A DNA stretch of 23,130 nt, from assembly GCA_023228705.1 (NCBI GenBank), contig JALOAS010000049.1, positions 1-23,130 on the forward strand. Reading direction: 5' to 3'. This stretch comes from Ottowia sp. Lineage in GTDB: Bacteria > Pseudomonadota > Gammaproteobacteria > Burkholderiales > Burkholderiaceae_C. The notes under the pieces were generated by a model. It saw only the letters and a list, made by a program, of their open reading frames with translations. It was not told the DNA's origin and did not search any database. Position numbers and translations under genes: made by a program. Numbering within the stretch: position 1 is the stretch's first letter; each line of letters opens with the position of its first letter. Shown here in pieces: positions 1 through 8,355 of this stretch.

Positions 1-765
1 TCAGCCCTTGACCAGGCCGCCGTCGACGATCAGGTTCTGGCCGGTCACGGCGCGGGCCCACGGCGAGGCAAAGAACAGCACGGCGTCGGCAAATTCGGCC
101 GGCGTGGTCACGCGCCTGAGCGGCGTGTTTTCGGCAATCATGTCGAACACCGCCTCGGGCGTGGCGGCGCTGGCGTCGGTGGTGCGCAGCAGGCCGCCGG
201 AAACCATGTTGACCGTGATGCCCTCAGGCCCCAGGTCGGCTGAAAGGGTTCTGGTCAGCGACAGCAGCGCGGCCTTGGCCGCGGTGTAGTCGTGGTAGGG
301 CACGACCGGAAACTGGAACAGGTTGCTGCCGATATTGATGATGCGCCCGAAGCTTTGCTCTTTCATTGCCGGGAGCGCAGTCTGAACGGTATTGAGCGTG
401 CCGCGCACGCTGCCTTCCAGCTGCGCGGCCATTGCCTCCCAGCTGATGTCCGCAGCCTTGGGGCGCTCGTCACCGTTGAATGAAAAGTCGGGCAGGGCGC
501 TGTTGACCAGGGTCGAGACCGGCTTGCCAAACTCGCCCCGCGCGAGGTCGAACATGGCCTTGACCTGGGTGGCGTTGGTAACGTCTGCCTGAATTGCGAA
601 GGCGCGCTCCGGGCCCAGCTCTTCAATGACGCGCTCGGCGGCCTCCTTGCTGCGCCGATAATTGATGACCACATCCGCGCCGGCGCCGTGAAACGCCCGC
701 GCAATCGCCTCGCCCAGGCCGCGCCCGGCTCCGGTTACCAACACCAGTTGATCATTGATTTTCAT
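1..765 (-). CDS. SDR family oxidoreductase (FabG-like), 254 aa
   Basis: This is a classical short-chain dehydrogenase/reductase, predicted to be a cytosolic NAD(P)H-dependent 3-oxoacyl or related keto-reductase. The Rossmann glycine motif TGAGRGLG lies at residues 11-18. The catalytic triad reads Ser147, Tyr160 and Lys164 (YTAAK), and the C-terminal VDGG ending is typical of the family. The length is normal for FabG-like proteins. The usual NNAG structural motif after beta-strand 4 reads VNSAL here (about residues 87-91), a deviation that suggests a specialised oxidoreductase rather than housekeeping FabG. An AGGAA ribosome binding site 8 nt upstream supports the ATG at 765. The gene stands alone, and the region upstream of it carries three direct repeats (831-859). 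The substrate cannot be told from sequence. Confidence 0.9.
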   Translation of the reverse strand: MKINDQLVLVTGAGRGLGEAIARAFHGAGADVVINYRRSKEAAERVIEELGPERAFAIQADVTNATQVKAMFDLARGEFGKPVSTLVNSALPDFSFNGDERPKAADISWEAMAAQLEGSVRGTLNTVQTALPAMKEQSFGRIINIGSNLFQFPVVPYHDYTAAKAALLSLTRTLSADLGPEGITVNMVSGGLLRTTDASAATPEAVFDMIAENTPLRRVTTPAEFADAVLFFASPWARAVTGQNLIVDGGLVKG

Positions 766-830
766 GCCGTCGTTCCTGTCAAATTCCGAAGTTTCAGGAA
801 GCGCCCATGATACTCGTCAGCCCGATCTCC

Positions 831-859
831 AACATAAGGCAACATAAGAAGAACATAAG
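831..859 (-). promoter_or_regulatory. Triple AACATAAG direct repeat upstream of the SDR gene
   Basis: The octamer AACATAAG occurs three times, at 831-838, 841-848 and 852-859, with start-to-start spacing of 10 and 11 bp. That is about one helical turn, so all copies would face the same side of the DNA. The array lies 66-94 bp upstream of the SDR start codon. On the minus strand a TATCAT-like -10 sits between the array and the gene, so the nearest copy would overlap the -35 region. This looks like a regulator-binding array; the regulator is unknown. Confidence 0.45.
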
Positions 860-1349
860 AGACATCCGCTTCTTGAAGGAACGTCGCTCCACTGCTCCTG
901 CGATCTGTGCATGACTATGTCTCTCGGGTGTTCTCTGGAAGGCTGCCTCATGATCGCCCGCGCTCCGTTCCTGTCAGCTTGACTGTCACACCCTGCCGCT
1001 GCCTGCGTGCGTCGCACCTGCCTGTGCAGCGTGGATGCGGTGAGTAGCAAGAGCCTCGAGCACCGCCGTGGCTGGATCGCCCGGTGCATCAAGGAGCTGG
1101 CAAGGTAAAAAATATCCACTTCCCGAAGCCCGTGTCGTTCAGTCGAACGATGAAGACCGGCCTCTGGGTACGCTTCGGAGCCTTCTCCGGCCCGCCTTGA
1201 CGTGTGCATCATTGGCATACGAGCAAGAGAGATTCCTGGCGGCGCTGGATTTTCTGCTTCAAAGCTGCTGATGAGATTGGGCACGCAATCCAGGTGACTC
1301 ATGGGATACTCATGCGTTGACTGGCGCGGCATGCAGCGCGCCACCACAA

Positions 1350-1426
1350 GAGGTTGAGAAAAATCCATCATGCCCGCTTTGACCGTCAGAATGCGCCCAC
1401 TTTGCGTTGCACGTGCGCATCATGGC
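1350..1426 (+). repeat. Dispersed intergenic repeat, copy 1
   Basis: About 77 bp here align at roughly 80% identity (by eye) with 23044-23130 at the right end of the window. The best conserved blocks are ATGCCCGCTTTGACCG, CGCCCAC and GCGTTGCA. Both copies give a similar spurious peptide on the minus strand (pattern CNA-WA---GQSGH-GFF), which shows the similarity independently of frame. This copy lies about 140 bp upstream of the methyltransferase gene. Confidence 0.75.
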
Positions 1427-1563
1427 GCCAGCCGTACCTGCGCTTTGCGCTTGCAGGACGCAGGCACTGCCGGAGCCGCGGCACCCAGCCTTGATCAGAC
1501 AATTCCTGACGATTCTCTCGGACCCGATCAATCCATTCTCAACCTCTTGAGGGGAGACACGGC

Positions 1564-2160
1564 ATGACGGACATGCACAAGACCGACGAAACCGACCTCG
1601 ATGCCATCCACGCAGCATTTGCGGCGCATCCGCGCACGGGCTTTTTGCGCCCGGCCGAAAGGGCCCGGGCGGGCCACGACGGCCCGCTGCCCATAGGCTG
1701 CGGCCAGACCAGCTCGCAGCCGTACACCGTAGACGCCATGCTGCGCCTGCTGGACGTGGGGCCGGGCATGCGCGTGCTTGACGTGGGCGCCGGCTCGGGC
1801 TGGACCACGGCCCTGCTGGCGCACCTGGTCGGCCCTGCCGGCGAAGTGCGGGGCGTGGAGCTGGAGCCCGAGCTGGTGCGCTTTGGCAGCGCCAACCTGG
1901 CGGCGACGAACCAGGACTGGGCCAGCATCGTGCCGGCCGAGCCGGGTGTTCTTGGCCTGCCCGGTGCCGCGCCGTTCGACCGCATCCTGGTCTCGGCCGA
2001 GGCCGACGAACTGCCGCAGGCGCTGGTCGAGCAACTGGCGGACGGCGGCCTGATGGTGATTCCGGTCGCGGGTGTCATGCTGCGCGTGCGGCGCCGTGCT
2101 GACAAAATCGAGCGCAGCAAGCACGGTTATTACTCGTTCGTGCCGCTGCGCCAAGGCTGA
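1564..2160 (+). CDS. Protein-L-isoaspartate O-methyltransferase family protein, 198 aa
   Basis: This is a SAM-dependent methyltransferase of the Pcm family, whose founding member methylates isoaspartyl residues of damaged cytosolic proteins. The family hallmark IGCGQTSSQPYTV is at residues 44-56. Motif I (VLDVGAGSG, 71-79) and the acidic post-I segment GVELEPE (97-103) form the SAM site. The length of 198 aa matches short bacterial Pcm-like proteins. A GGGGAG ribosome binding site 7 nt before the ATG fixes the start. It is a single gene, convergent with the flavoprotein gene at 2239. Many Burkholderiales carry such short paralogues whose exact target is untested, so true isoaspartyl repair is likely but not certain. 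Confidence 0.88.
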   Translation: MTDMHKTDETDLDAIHAAFAAHPRTGFLRPAERARAGHDGPLPIGCGQTSSQPYTVDAMLRLLDVGPGMRVLDVGAGSGWTTALLAHLVGPAGEVRGVELEPELVRFGSANLAATNQDWASIVPAEPGVLGLPGAAPFDRILVSAEADELPQALVEQLADGGLMVIPVAGVMLRVRRRADKIERSKHGYYSFVPLRQG

Positions 2161-2238
2161 CGGATTCGGTGCCTGCCCGCTGAAACAAATGGCAAGAGTC
2201 GCCAACCTGCTGGGCCGGCCACACACCACGCTGCGGCG

Positions 2239-3312
2239 TCACGCAGCCAGCAGGTCCCGGGCGCCCGCCCACAACCGACGGACCGTCTCCGCGGCGGGTT
2301 CGGCCCGTGCCAGTGCCGAGGACTCGCCGCCCAGCGCGTACATGGCATGCATGTCGTTTGCGGCACGCGCCGCACCCGACATGGCCGCCGTCAGGTTGCG
2401 CTGCACGGGGTACGGTGCGGGCGCTGGCGCGTCGGGCGCCAGCGTGGCGCGCACGTAATCGTTCATCAGTGCACGCGCCGCGCGGCCGCTGAATGCGCGC
2501 GTGATGACGGTATCCTCGGGCAGCGTTGTCGCCAGCGCTTCTTTCCATGCCGCAGGTATTTGCGACTCGTGGCAGCGCAAGAACACGCTGCCCAGCGACA
2601 CCGCACTGGCGCCCAGGATCAGCGCCGCCGCGATGCCACGGCCATCGGCAATGCCACCGCTGGCAACAATGGGGATGGCCACCCGGTCGCTGATGGCCGG
2701 CAAGAGGCTGAACAGGCCGGCCATCTGCCGCTTGGCGGCATCGGCGTCGAAGCTGCCGCGGTGGCCTCCGGCGCCCGCGCCCTGGACGATGAGCACGTCG
2801 GCCCCCGCCTGCTCGGCGTCAAGAGCCTCGCGCACAGTGGTCACGGTGGCAAACCAGGTGATACCTTGCGCGTGCAGCTGCGCTACAAACGAAGGCGGGA
2901 AAAGCCCCATGACCGAGGAAATCACCGGCGGCTTTGCGGCCAGCATGGCCTCGCATTGGGCGCCAAAATCCGGAAGCGGGCGGTCTGCTGCATCGGCGTC
3001 GGGCTGGGGCCCAAAGCGCGCGACGAACTTGCGCAGCGCTGCCTCGTGCGCCGCATCGCGCCGCGGTGCGGGGTCCGGAACCCAGGTGTTGATCTGGAAC
3101 GGCCCGCTGCTGCCAGCGCGAAACGCGGCGGCCCAGTCCGCAATCTGCCCAGGCGAAAGACTCAGCGCCCCGCATCCGCCCATGCCGCCGGCGTTGGCGA
3201 CGGCAATCGCAAGCTCGGCGGGCGACGCACCGCCCATGGGGGCCATGAGGATGGGGACCTGAAGGTCAAAACGGTCGCAAAACGCTTGCGCACGTGACAA
3301 AGCGGGGTGCAT
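2239..3312 (-). CDS. Nitronate monooxygenase / NAD(P)H-dependent flavin oxidoreductase, 357 aa
   Basis: This is a TIM-barrel FMN flavoprotein of the nitronate monooxygenase (former 2-nitropropane dioxygenase) family, which oxidises alkyl nitronates such as propionate-3-nitronate; some members instead reduce quinones. Visible motifs, numbered from the chosen start, are PILMAPMGG (20-28), the phosphate/FMN loop QGAGAGGHRG (177-186) with the conserved His184, and GGIADGRG (219-226). The frame is open to 3372, but the ATG at 3312 places the first barrel strand about 20 residues in, as usual for the family, so I use it; the upstream ribosome binding site is weak (AAGAAA). It lies 255 bp downstream of the TRAP permease gene on the same strand and may be the last gene of that operon. 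This suggests a nitro-compound or unsaturated acid substrate, but that is inference. Confidence 0.85.
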   Translation of the reverse strand: MHPALSRAQAFCDRFDLQVPILMAPMGGASPAELAIAVANAGGMGGCGALSLSPGQIADWAAAFRAGSSGPFQINTWVPDPAPRRDAAHEAALRKFVARFGPQPDADAADRPLPDFGAQCEAMLAAKPPVISSVMGLFPPSFVAQLHAQGITWFATVTTVREALDAEQAGADVLIVQGAGAGGHRGSFDADAAKRQMAGLFSLLPAISDRVAIPIVASGGIADGRGIAAALILGASAVSLGSVFLRCHESQIPAAWKEALATTLPEDTVITRAFSGRAARALMNDYVRATLAPDAPAPAPYPVQRNLTAAMSGAARAANDMHAMYALGGESSALARAEPAAETVRRLWAGARDLLAA

Positions 3313-3567
3313 GGGATGTTTTCTTGGTGTCAAAGACTCGGCCAAGCCCAAGGCAAATGGCCATCGCCACACAGGGACGTACTGGGGCTCATGATAGCGC
3401 TGCCTGCTTGCCCACCCTGCGGCCTGGCCTCACGTGCTTGGTGGCGCGGACCCTCAGCGGCCCCTTGCGGATTCGTCCCGGCGCGCGGCATGTGCCGATG
3501 TCAGAGGCCAACCTCCCGCGCCATGTGGTGCGTGCGGACTCGGAGCGCAAGACAGCGAGACGGCAGG

Positions 3568-6180
3568 TTAGGCCAGCGCGGGTTCGCGCTGGGCGTGGCC
3601 CCGGGCGCGGCGGATCTGCCAGGCGGCCAGGAGGACAAGCAGCAGGTACGCGGGCAACAGCATCCAGTTCTTGCTCGGGCGCGGCTCGGGTATCTCGGCG
3701 CGCACGATGACGGTGCCCTGTTCCACGCCCAGCTTGTCTGCCGCGCTCCCGAACTTGACGGCGATGACCTGCAGGCCATCGTCGCCGGCAAGCACGCGCA
3801 GGCCGGCGCTCTCCAGCCGCTCGCGCGCCGGGCCGGCGGCGCCAAGCGGCAGCAGCACGCCTTTTGAAATCTGCCTGCCGTAGAGGTCCTCGCCTTCTAT
3901 CCATACGCGTAAGCTGTCCCCGGGCGGCGTGTTCTCGATGACGCCGGCCAGTTGCGCAGTCGGCACGGCCATGTAGGGTGGCGCGATCTTGTCCATCCAG
4001 TAACCGGGCCGGAACAGCGAGAAGGTGAGCAGCAGCAGCAGCGCCGTTTCCCACCAGCGGTTGCGAGTCATGAACCAGCCCTGCGTCGCCGCGACGAACA
4101 CCAGGTTGGCCACGGTGGCGCTGACGACAGTGACGGCCAGCTCCCAGGCACTGCCTATGTCCAGCAGCAGCAGTTGCGTGTTGAAGATGAACATGAACGG
4201 CAGCACGGCGGTGCGGGCGCTGTAGCCAAACGCGGTGATGCCGGTCTTGATGGGATCGGTGCGCGCAATGCCTGCTGCCGCATACGCAGCCAGGCCCACG
4301 GGCGGCGTGACGTCGGCCATGAGGCCGAAGTAGAAGACGAACATGTGCACCGCGATCAGCGGCACCAGCAGCCCGTTTTGCGCGCCCAGCTCGACCACCA
4401 CCGGCGCCATCAGCGTGGACACGACGATGTAGTTGGCCGTGGTGGGCAGGCCCATGCCCAGGATCAGGCAGATCACGGCGACCATGACCAGCATGACCAG
4501 CACGTGCCCGCCCGAGACCAGCTCCACGAACTCGGTCATGATCAGGCCGACCCCGGTCAGCGTGACGGCACCGACGATGATGCCGGCGGCCGCCGTCGCC
4601 AGGCCGATGCCGATCATGTTGCGTGCACCGGCAACCAGGCCGGCGTGCAGCTCGGCCAGGCCCTGGCGCCAGAGGTGAAAGCCGCCGGCCCGGCCGGACA
4701 GCCACGCACGCAGCGGCCTTTGCGTCACCAGGATGAGCATCAGGAACACCGTGGCCCAGAACGCGGACAACGCGGGCGAGAGCTGCTCGACCATCAAGTT
4801 CCAGATCAGCGCAACGACCGGCAGCAGGAAGTAGAGCCCCGATTTGAGCGTGGGCCCGATCTCGGGCAACACCTTGAGCGGCGTATCGGCGCTGTCCATT
4901 TGCAGCTCCGGGTAGCGGGTGCTCCACTTGAGCAGCCCCAGGTAGGCGCCGACAAGCAGCGCCGAGGCCACGTACATGGACGCACGCGGGGCCAGCGCCT
5001 TGATCCAGCCCAGGCCCCAGTACACGACGGCCGCCAGGATCACCAGCCCGCTGACGGTCATCAGCGTGGACGCCAGCCGCTGGATCCAAGGCACGGTGCG
5101 TGCGCGCGCAATGCCGTGAATCCCCGCCTTGACCGCCTCCAGGTGTACGATATAAAAGAGCGCGATGTAGGAAATGAGCGCCGGCAGGAAGGCATGCTTG
5201 ACCACCTCCGCGTACGGAATGCCCACGTACTCGACCATGAGGAAGGCGGCAGCGCCCATCACCGGCGGCATGATCTGGCCGTCTATGGACGCGGCGGCCT
5301 CGATGGCGCCGGCCTTGTCCGGCCGGTACCCCACCCGCTTCATGAGCGGGATGGTAAACGTGCCCGTGGTCACGACATTTGCGATGGAGGAGCCGGAGAT
5401 GACGCCGGTCGAGGCCGACGCCACGACGGCCGCCTTGGCCGGGCCGCCGCGCATGCCGCCCAGCAGCGAGATGGCGGACTGGATGAAGTAGTTGCCGGCG
5501 CCGGCGGCTTCAAGCAGCGCGCCAAAGAGCACGAACAGGAAGATGAAGCTGGTCGACACGCCCAGCGCAACGCCGTACACGCCTTCGGTCGTCAGCCACA
5601 GGTGCGACATGCCCTTGGCCAGCGACGCGCCCTTGTGCGCGAGCATGTCCGGCATGTGCTGTCCAAGGAAGATGTAGCCTATGAACGCGAGCGCCAGCAC
5701 CACCAGCGGCAGCCCCAGCGCACGACGCGTGGCTTCCAGCAGCAGCGCCAGCCCGGTCACCGCCACGGTCAGGTCCAGCGCGGTGGGCATGCCCGGCCGG
5801 CTGGCCAGTTGGTTGTAGAACAGGTAGAGGTAGCTGGCGCAAAACGCCGCGACCAGCGCCAGCACCCAGTCGAGCACGGGAATGTGGTCGCGCGCGGATC
5901 GCTTGAACGCCGGGTACGCCAGGTAGCCGAGAAAAATGGCAAAGGCCAGGTGGATGGCGCGCTCCTGCGTGGAGTTGAGCACCAGCACGCCCAGCTTGTA
6001 CGGCAGGGGCGACGCGATCCAGAGCTGGAACAGCGACCAGGCCAGTGCCACCAGCGCCATGAACGCGCCCACAGTGCCGGCGGGGTTGCGCGCGCCGGTA
6101 TCCACCTCGGCGACGAGCTGCCGCAGCTGCGCGTCCGACAACCCCGGCGCGGTCGATGGTCCCTGGCTGGCTTCGGCCAT
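3568..6180 (-). CDS. TRAP transporter fused permease (4TM + 12TM, DUF3394-type C-terminus), 870 aa
   Basis: This is the inner-membrane permease of a TAXI-type TRAP system, which uses ion gradients to import organic acids delivered by a periplasmic binding protein. The small (DctQ-like) helices lie at about residues 35-180, followed by the large DctM-like domain with FGALLEAAGAGNYFI (219-233), ASTGVISGSSIANV (256-269) and, at roughly 575, GMGLPTTANYIV, a hallmark of DctM permeases. After the last helices a soluble tail resembles the DUF3394 region of fused TRAP permeases, ending in one more membrane helix and a basic tail. A GGAG site 8 nt before the ATG supports the start. It follows the TAXI binding protein gene by 93 bp, the usual arrangement. 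The ligand is not predictable from sequence. Confidence 0.95.
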   Translation of the reverse strand: MAEASQGPSTAPGLSDAQLRQLVAEVDTGARNPAGTVGAFMALVALAWSLFQLWIASPLPYKLGVLVLNSTQERAIHLAFAIFLGYLAYPAFKRSARDHIPVLDWVLALVAAFCASYLYLFYNQLASRPGMPTALDLTVAVTGLALLLEATRRALGLPLVVLALAFIGYIFLGQHMPDMLAHKGASLAKGMSHLWLTTEGVYGVALGVSTSFIFLFVLFGALLEAAGAGNYFIQSAISLLGGMRGGPAKAAVVASASTGVISGSSIANVVTTGTFTIPLMKRVGYRPDKAGAIEAAASIDGQIMPPVMGAAAFLMVEYVGIPYAEVVKHAFLPALISYIALFYIVHLEAVKAGIHGIARARTVPWIQRLASTLMTVSGLVILAAVVYWGLGWIKALAPRASMYVASALLVGAYLGLLKWSTRYPELQMDSADTPLKVLPEIGPTLKSGLYFLLPVVALIWNLMVEQLSPALSAFWATVFLMLILVTQRPLRAWLSGRAGGFHLWRQGLAELHAGLVAGARNMIGIGLATAAAGIIVGAVTLTGVGLIMTEFVELVSGGHVLVMLVMVAVICLILGMGLPTTANYIVVSTLMAPVVVELGAQNGLLVPLIAVHMFVFYFGLMADVTPPVGLAAYAAAGIARTDPIKTGITAFGYSARTAVLPFMFIFNTQLLLLDIGSAWELAVTVVSATVANLVFVAATQGWFMTRNRWWETALLLLLTFSLFRPGYWMDKIAPPYMAVPTAQLAGVIENTPPGDSLRVWIEGEDLYGRQISKGVLLPLGAAGPARERLESAGLRVLAGDDGLQVIAVKFGSAADKLGVEQGTVIVRAEIPEPRPSKNWMLLPAYLLLVLLAAWQIRRARGHAQREPALA

Positions 6181-6273
6181 TGCTTTGTCTCCGGCAAAGG
6201 GGTGGCGCGTCTTGTGCGCGCTCAGCCGCGAGGCACCGCGCCTGGCGGGCGCGGTGCGGCCGCGTCGGTTGGA

Positions 6274-7242
6274 TTACATCCAGCCGCGTTCCTTGTAGTA
6301 GCGCACGGCGCCTTCGTGCAGCGGAACCGACAGCCCCGCGTGCAGCATCTGCTCGGCCTCCAGGTGCTCGAAGGCGGGATGGAGCTTCTTGAACTCGTCA
6401 AAGTTGTCAAACACGGCCTTGACCACCTGGTACACCAGGTCCGGCGACGTCTTGGCCGACGACACCACCGTGGCCAGGACGCCAAACGTGGTGGTCGGGT
6501 CCGGGTTGTCCTTGTACATGCCGCCCGGAATTGTCACCGTGGCGTAGTAGGGGTGCTGCGCCACAAGGTCGTCGATCTTGGGGCCGGCCACGTTGACCAG
6601 CTGCGCGCCGCAGGTGGTGGTGACGTCCTGGATGTTGGCCGAGGGGTTGCCCACGGTATAGGCAAAGCCGTCGATCTTGTTGTCGCACAGCGCGGTGCCC
6701 TGCTCGTCGGCCTTGAGCTCGGAGACCAGCGAAAAATCGGACATCTTCATGCCCAGCGCCGGCAGCAGCACCTCGACCGTGGCTCGCTGCCCCGAACCGG
6801 GGTTGCCGACGTTGAAGCGCTTGCCCTTGAACTGCTCGAAACTTTCAATGTTGGCGTCCTTGCGCGCCACGACGACCAGCGGCTCGGGGTGCAAAGAAAA
6901 CAGCGCGCGCAGGTCCTCCATGGCGCCCTGCTTCTCGAACTGGACCTCACCATGGGACGCATTGAACTGCACGTCGGACTGGACCACGCCTATGTCCAGC
7001 TCTCCGGCACGGATGGTGTTGACGTTGTAGACCGAGCCGCCGGTGCTCTCGACCGAACAGCGAATGCCGGTTTCAGCCCGGTCCTTGTTGACGAGGCGGC
7101 AGATGGCGCCGCCGGCCGCGTAGTAAACGCCGGTCACGCCGCCGGTGCCTATGGTCACGAACTGGGTCTGTGCCTGCGCCGGTACGTTGGCCCATGCGAT
7201 GCCGGCCGTGATGATGGCCGCCAGGATTTTCAACTTGCGCAT
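6274..7242 (-). CDS. TAXI family TRAP transporter solute-binding protein, 322 aa
   Basis: This is the periplasmic receptor that captures the ligand for the fused TRAP permease encoded just downstream. Residues 1-24 form a signal peptide (basic MRKLK, hydrophobic core, cleavage after AQA). The mature N-terminus carries the TAXI signature FVTIGTGGVTGVYYAAGG, and STGGSVYNV with LDIGVVQSD follow as expected. The frame is open to 7494, but an AGGAG ribosome binding site directly before the ATG at 7242 and the signal peptide fix the start. It lies 130 bp after the RpiR regulator gene on the same strand. Known TAXI ligands include glutamate-like and other carboxylates; the ligand here is unknown. 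Confidence 0.95.
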   Translation of the reverse strand: MRKLKILAAIITAGIAWANVPAQAQTQFVTIGTGGVTGVYYAAGGAICRLVNKDRAETGIRCSVESTGGSVYNVNTIRAGELDIGVVQSDVQFNASHGEVQFEKQGAMEDLRALFSLHPEPLVVVARKDANIESFEQFKGKRFNVGNPGSGQRATVEVLLPALGMKMSDFSLVSELKADEQGTALCDNKIDGFAYTVGNPSANIQDVTTTCGAQLVNVAGPKIDDLVAQHPYYATVTIPGGMYKDNPDPTTTFGVLATVVSSAKTSPDLVYQVVKAVFDNFDEFKKLHPAFEHLEAEQMLHAGLSVPLHEGAVRYYKERGWM

Positions 7243-7372
7243 GACAATGCTCCTCTTGTGGTGGTTGGCAAGGTTGATGAAGGGTGCGGCAGCACAAACT
7301 GCCGCGCCCACGGGGAAACGGTTGCGCCGTCGCGCCACGCAAAGCTGGACCCGACGCGGCGTGCGCGCGTCT

Positions 7373-8242
7373 TCACAGGTAGGCTCCGCTGGCATGCAAC
7401 TGCGCTTCCACGCGTTCCAGGTCGTCCACCGCACCGGCGCCCGCGCGCACCAGCAGTTGCTGTGCAAGCAGCTCGACCAGCGCCTGCGCCGCAACGGTGG
7501 ACGGGAAAAACGACGTGCTCTGCGTGCGGAACATGAGCACGCAGCGGGCCCCTCTGGCCACCGGCGCGAGCCGGCTGTCGCAGACCGCGATGAAGGGGCT
7601 GCCCTGGCGCGTGGCGGCGCGCGTCACGTCGAGCACCTCGCGCGTGTACGGCGCGTACGTGATGATGACAATGACGTCGCTGGGCTGCAGGTAGCGCAGT
7701 TCGTGGTCCAGTGCGCCCACCGAGCTGTCAAGCAGGTGCACGTTGGGCCGAAACAGGCTGTATAGGTAGCGAAAGCCGAACGCGATCGGATACGAGGAGC
7801 GGAACCCGGCAACAATGACCCGGCCGGCGCCCTGCAGCAGCGCCACCGCTTGCGGCAGGGCCTCCGCGTTGTCAATCTCCAGCGACAGCAGGTTGTCGGC
7901 CTGGACGCGGGTGTCCAGCAGCGAGCGGTCCGGGCTGGCGCGGCGCCCGGCCAGCAGCGCGCGCGCACGCTGGGCATAGCTCTCGGGCATGACGCGCAGC
8001 TCCTGGCTGAACAGCGCCTTGAGCTGCGGCCAGCCCGCATACCCGAGGCTTTGCGCCAGCCTGGACAGCGTGGCCGGGCGCACGCCCGCACACGCCGCCA
8101 CCTTTCTCATCGACAGCGTCGACACCTCGGTCGGGTGGTCGATCACGTAGCGCGCCCCGCGTTGCAACTGGGGACTCAGGCGCGCATGATCGCTGCGCAG
8201 GCGCTCGATGAGGTCTTCCAGGGACGAAGGGGCCGTGTTCAT
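7373..8242 (-). CDS. MurR/RpiR family transcriptional regulator, 289 aa
   Basis: This is a DNA-binding regulator with an N-terminal RpiR-type helix-turn-helix (about residues 10-80, including STLSMRKVAACAGVRPATLSR) and a C-terminal SIS domain (about 125-265, with GRVIVAGFRSS and DVIVIITYAPYTREVLD) that normally senses a phosphosugar or related metabolite. It is transcribed towards the TAXI/TRAP genes and divergently from the aminotransferase gene, so it most likely controls both arms. I use the ATG at 8242; an in-frame TTG at 8257 would add five residues, and neither start has a strong ribosome binding site. RpiR proteins next to TRAP transporters and class III aminotransferases are seen in other proteobacteria, so the effector may be an amino acid catabolite rather than a sugar phosphate. 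Confidence 0.9.
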   Translation of the reverse strand: MNTAPSSLEDLIERLRSDHARLSPQLQRGARYVIDHPTEVSTLSMRKVAACAGVRPATLSRLAQSLGYAGWPQLKALFSQELRVMPESYAQRARALLAGRRASPDRSLLDTRVQADNLLSLEIDNAEALPQAVALLQGAGRVIVAGFRSSYPIAFGFRYLYSLFRPNVHLLDSSVGALDHELRYLQPSDVIVIITYAPYTREVLDVTRAATRQGSPFIAVCDSRLAPVARGARCVLMFRTQSTSFFPSTVAAQALVELLAQQLLVRAGAGAVDDLERVEAQLHASGAYL

Positions 8243-8284
8243 GATGGCATGCTGCAAGTCCGCGACAAGTCAACTGTTCCTGTT

Positions 8285-8333
8285 TTGCTGCAATTGAGAC
8301 GTTTGTATCATAGAATCCGGAGCAGGTAAACAA
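8285..8333. promoter_or_regulatory. Overlapping divergent promoter region (rpiR-like gene / aminotransferase)
   Basis: The 113-bp region between the regulator (starting at 8242) and the aminotransferase (8356) holds two -10-like boxes on top of each other: TATCAT on the plus strand at 8306-8311 and TATGAT on the minus strand at 8307-8312. Possible -35 boxes are TTGCTG (plus, 8285-8290) and TTGTTT (minus, 8328-8333), both with a short 15-bp spacer. Overlapping boxes would make the two promoters mutually exclusive, a natural target for the RpiR-type regulator. This is pattern reading only. Confidence 0.35.
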
Positions 8334-8355
8334 TTCAGGCTGACGGGAACCCAGC

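Larger units (their letters stand above)
766..1563. other. 798-bp stretch without a convincing gene
   Basis: This gap holds the SDR upstream repeats near its left end and a dispersed hairpin repeat (1350-1426) near its right end. Several open frames exist, the longest a 184-codon minus-strand frame at 817-1371. None has the strong third-position G/C bias of the neighbours or a product I recognise, and none has a clear ribosome binding site. Base composition between about 880 and 1350 looks less GC-rich than the surrounding genes, which would fit decayed or acquired DNA. The last part presumably carries the promoter of the methyltransferase gene at 1564. Confidence 0.5.

Noticed and set aside
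817..1371. A 184-codon minus-strand frame in the long intergenic region
   Set aside because: No ribosome binding site, no G/C third-position bias and no recognisable domain; part of it overlaps the dispersed repeat.
3952..7536. A 1194-codon plus-strand open frame opposite the TRAP genes
   Set aside because: It is antisense to two strongly supported genes, is dominated by Arg, Gly, His and Gln as expected for a shadow of GC-rich coding DNA, and shows no known domain.
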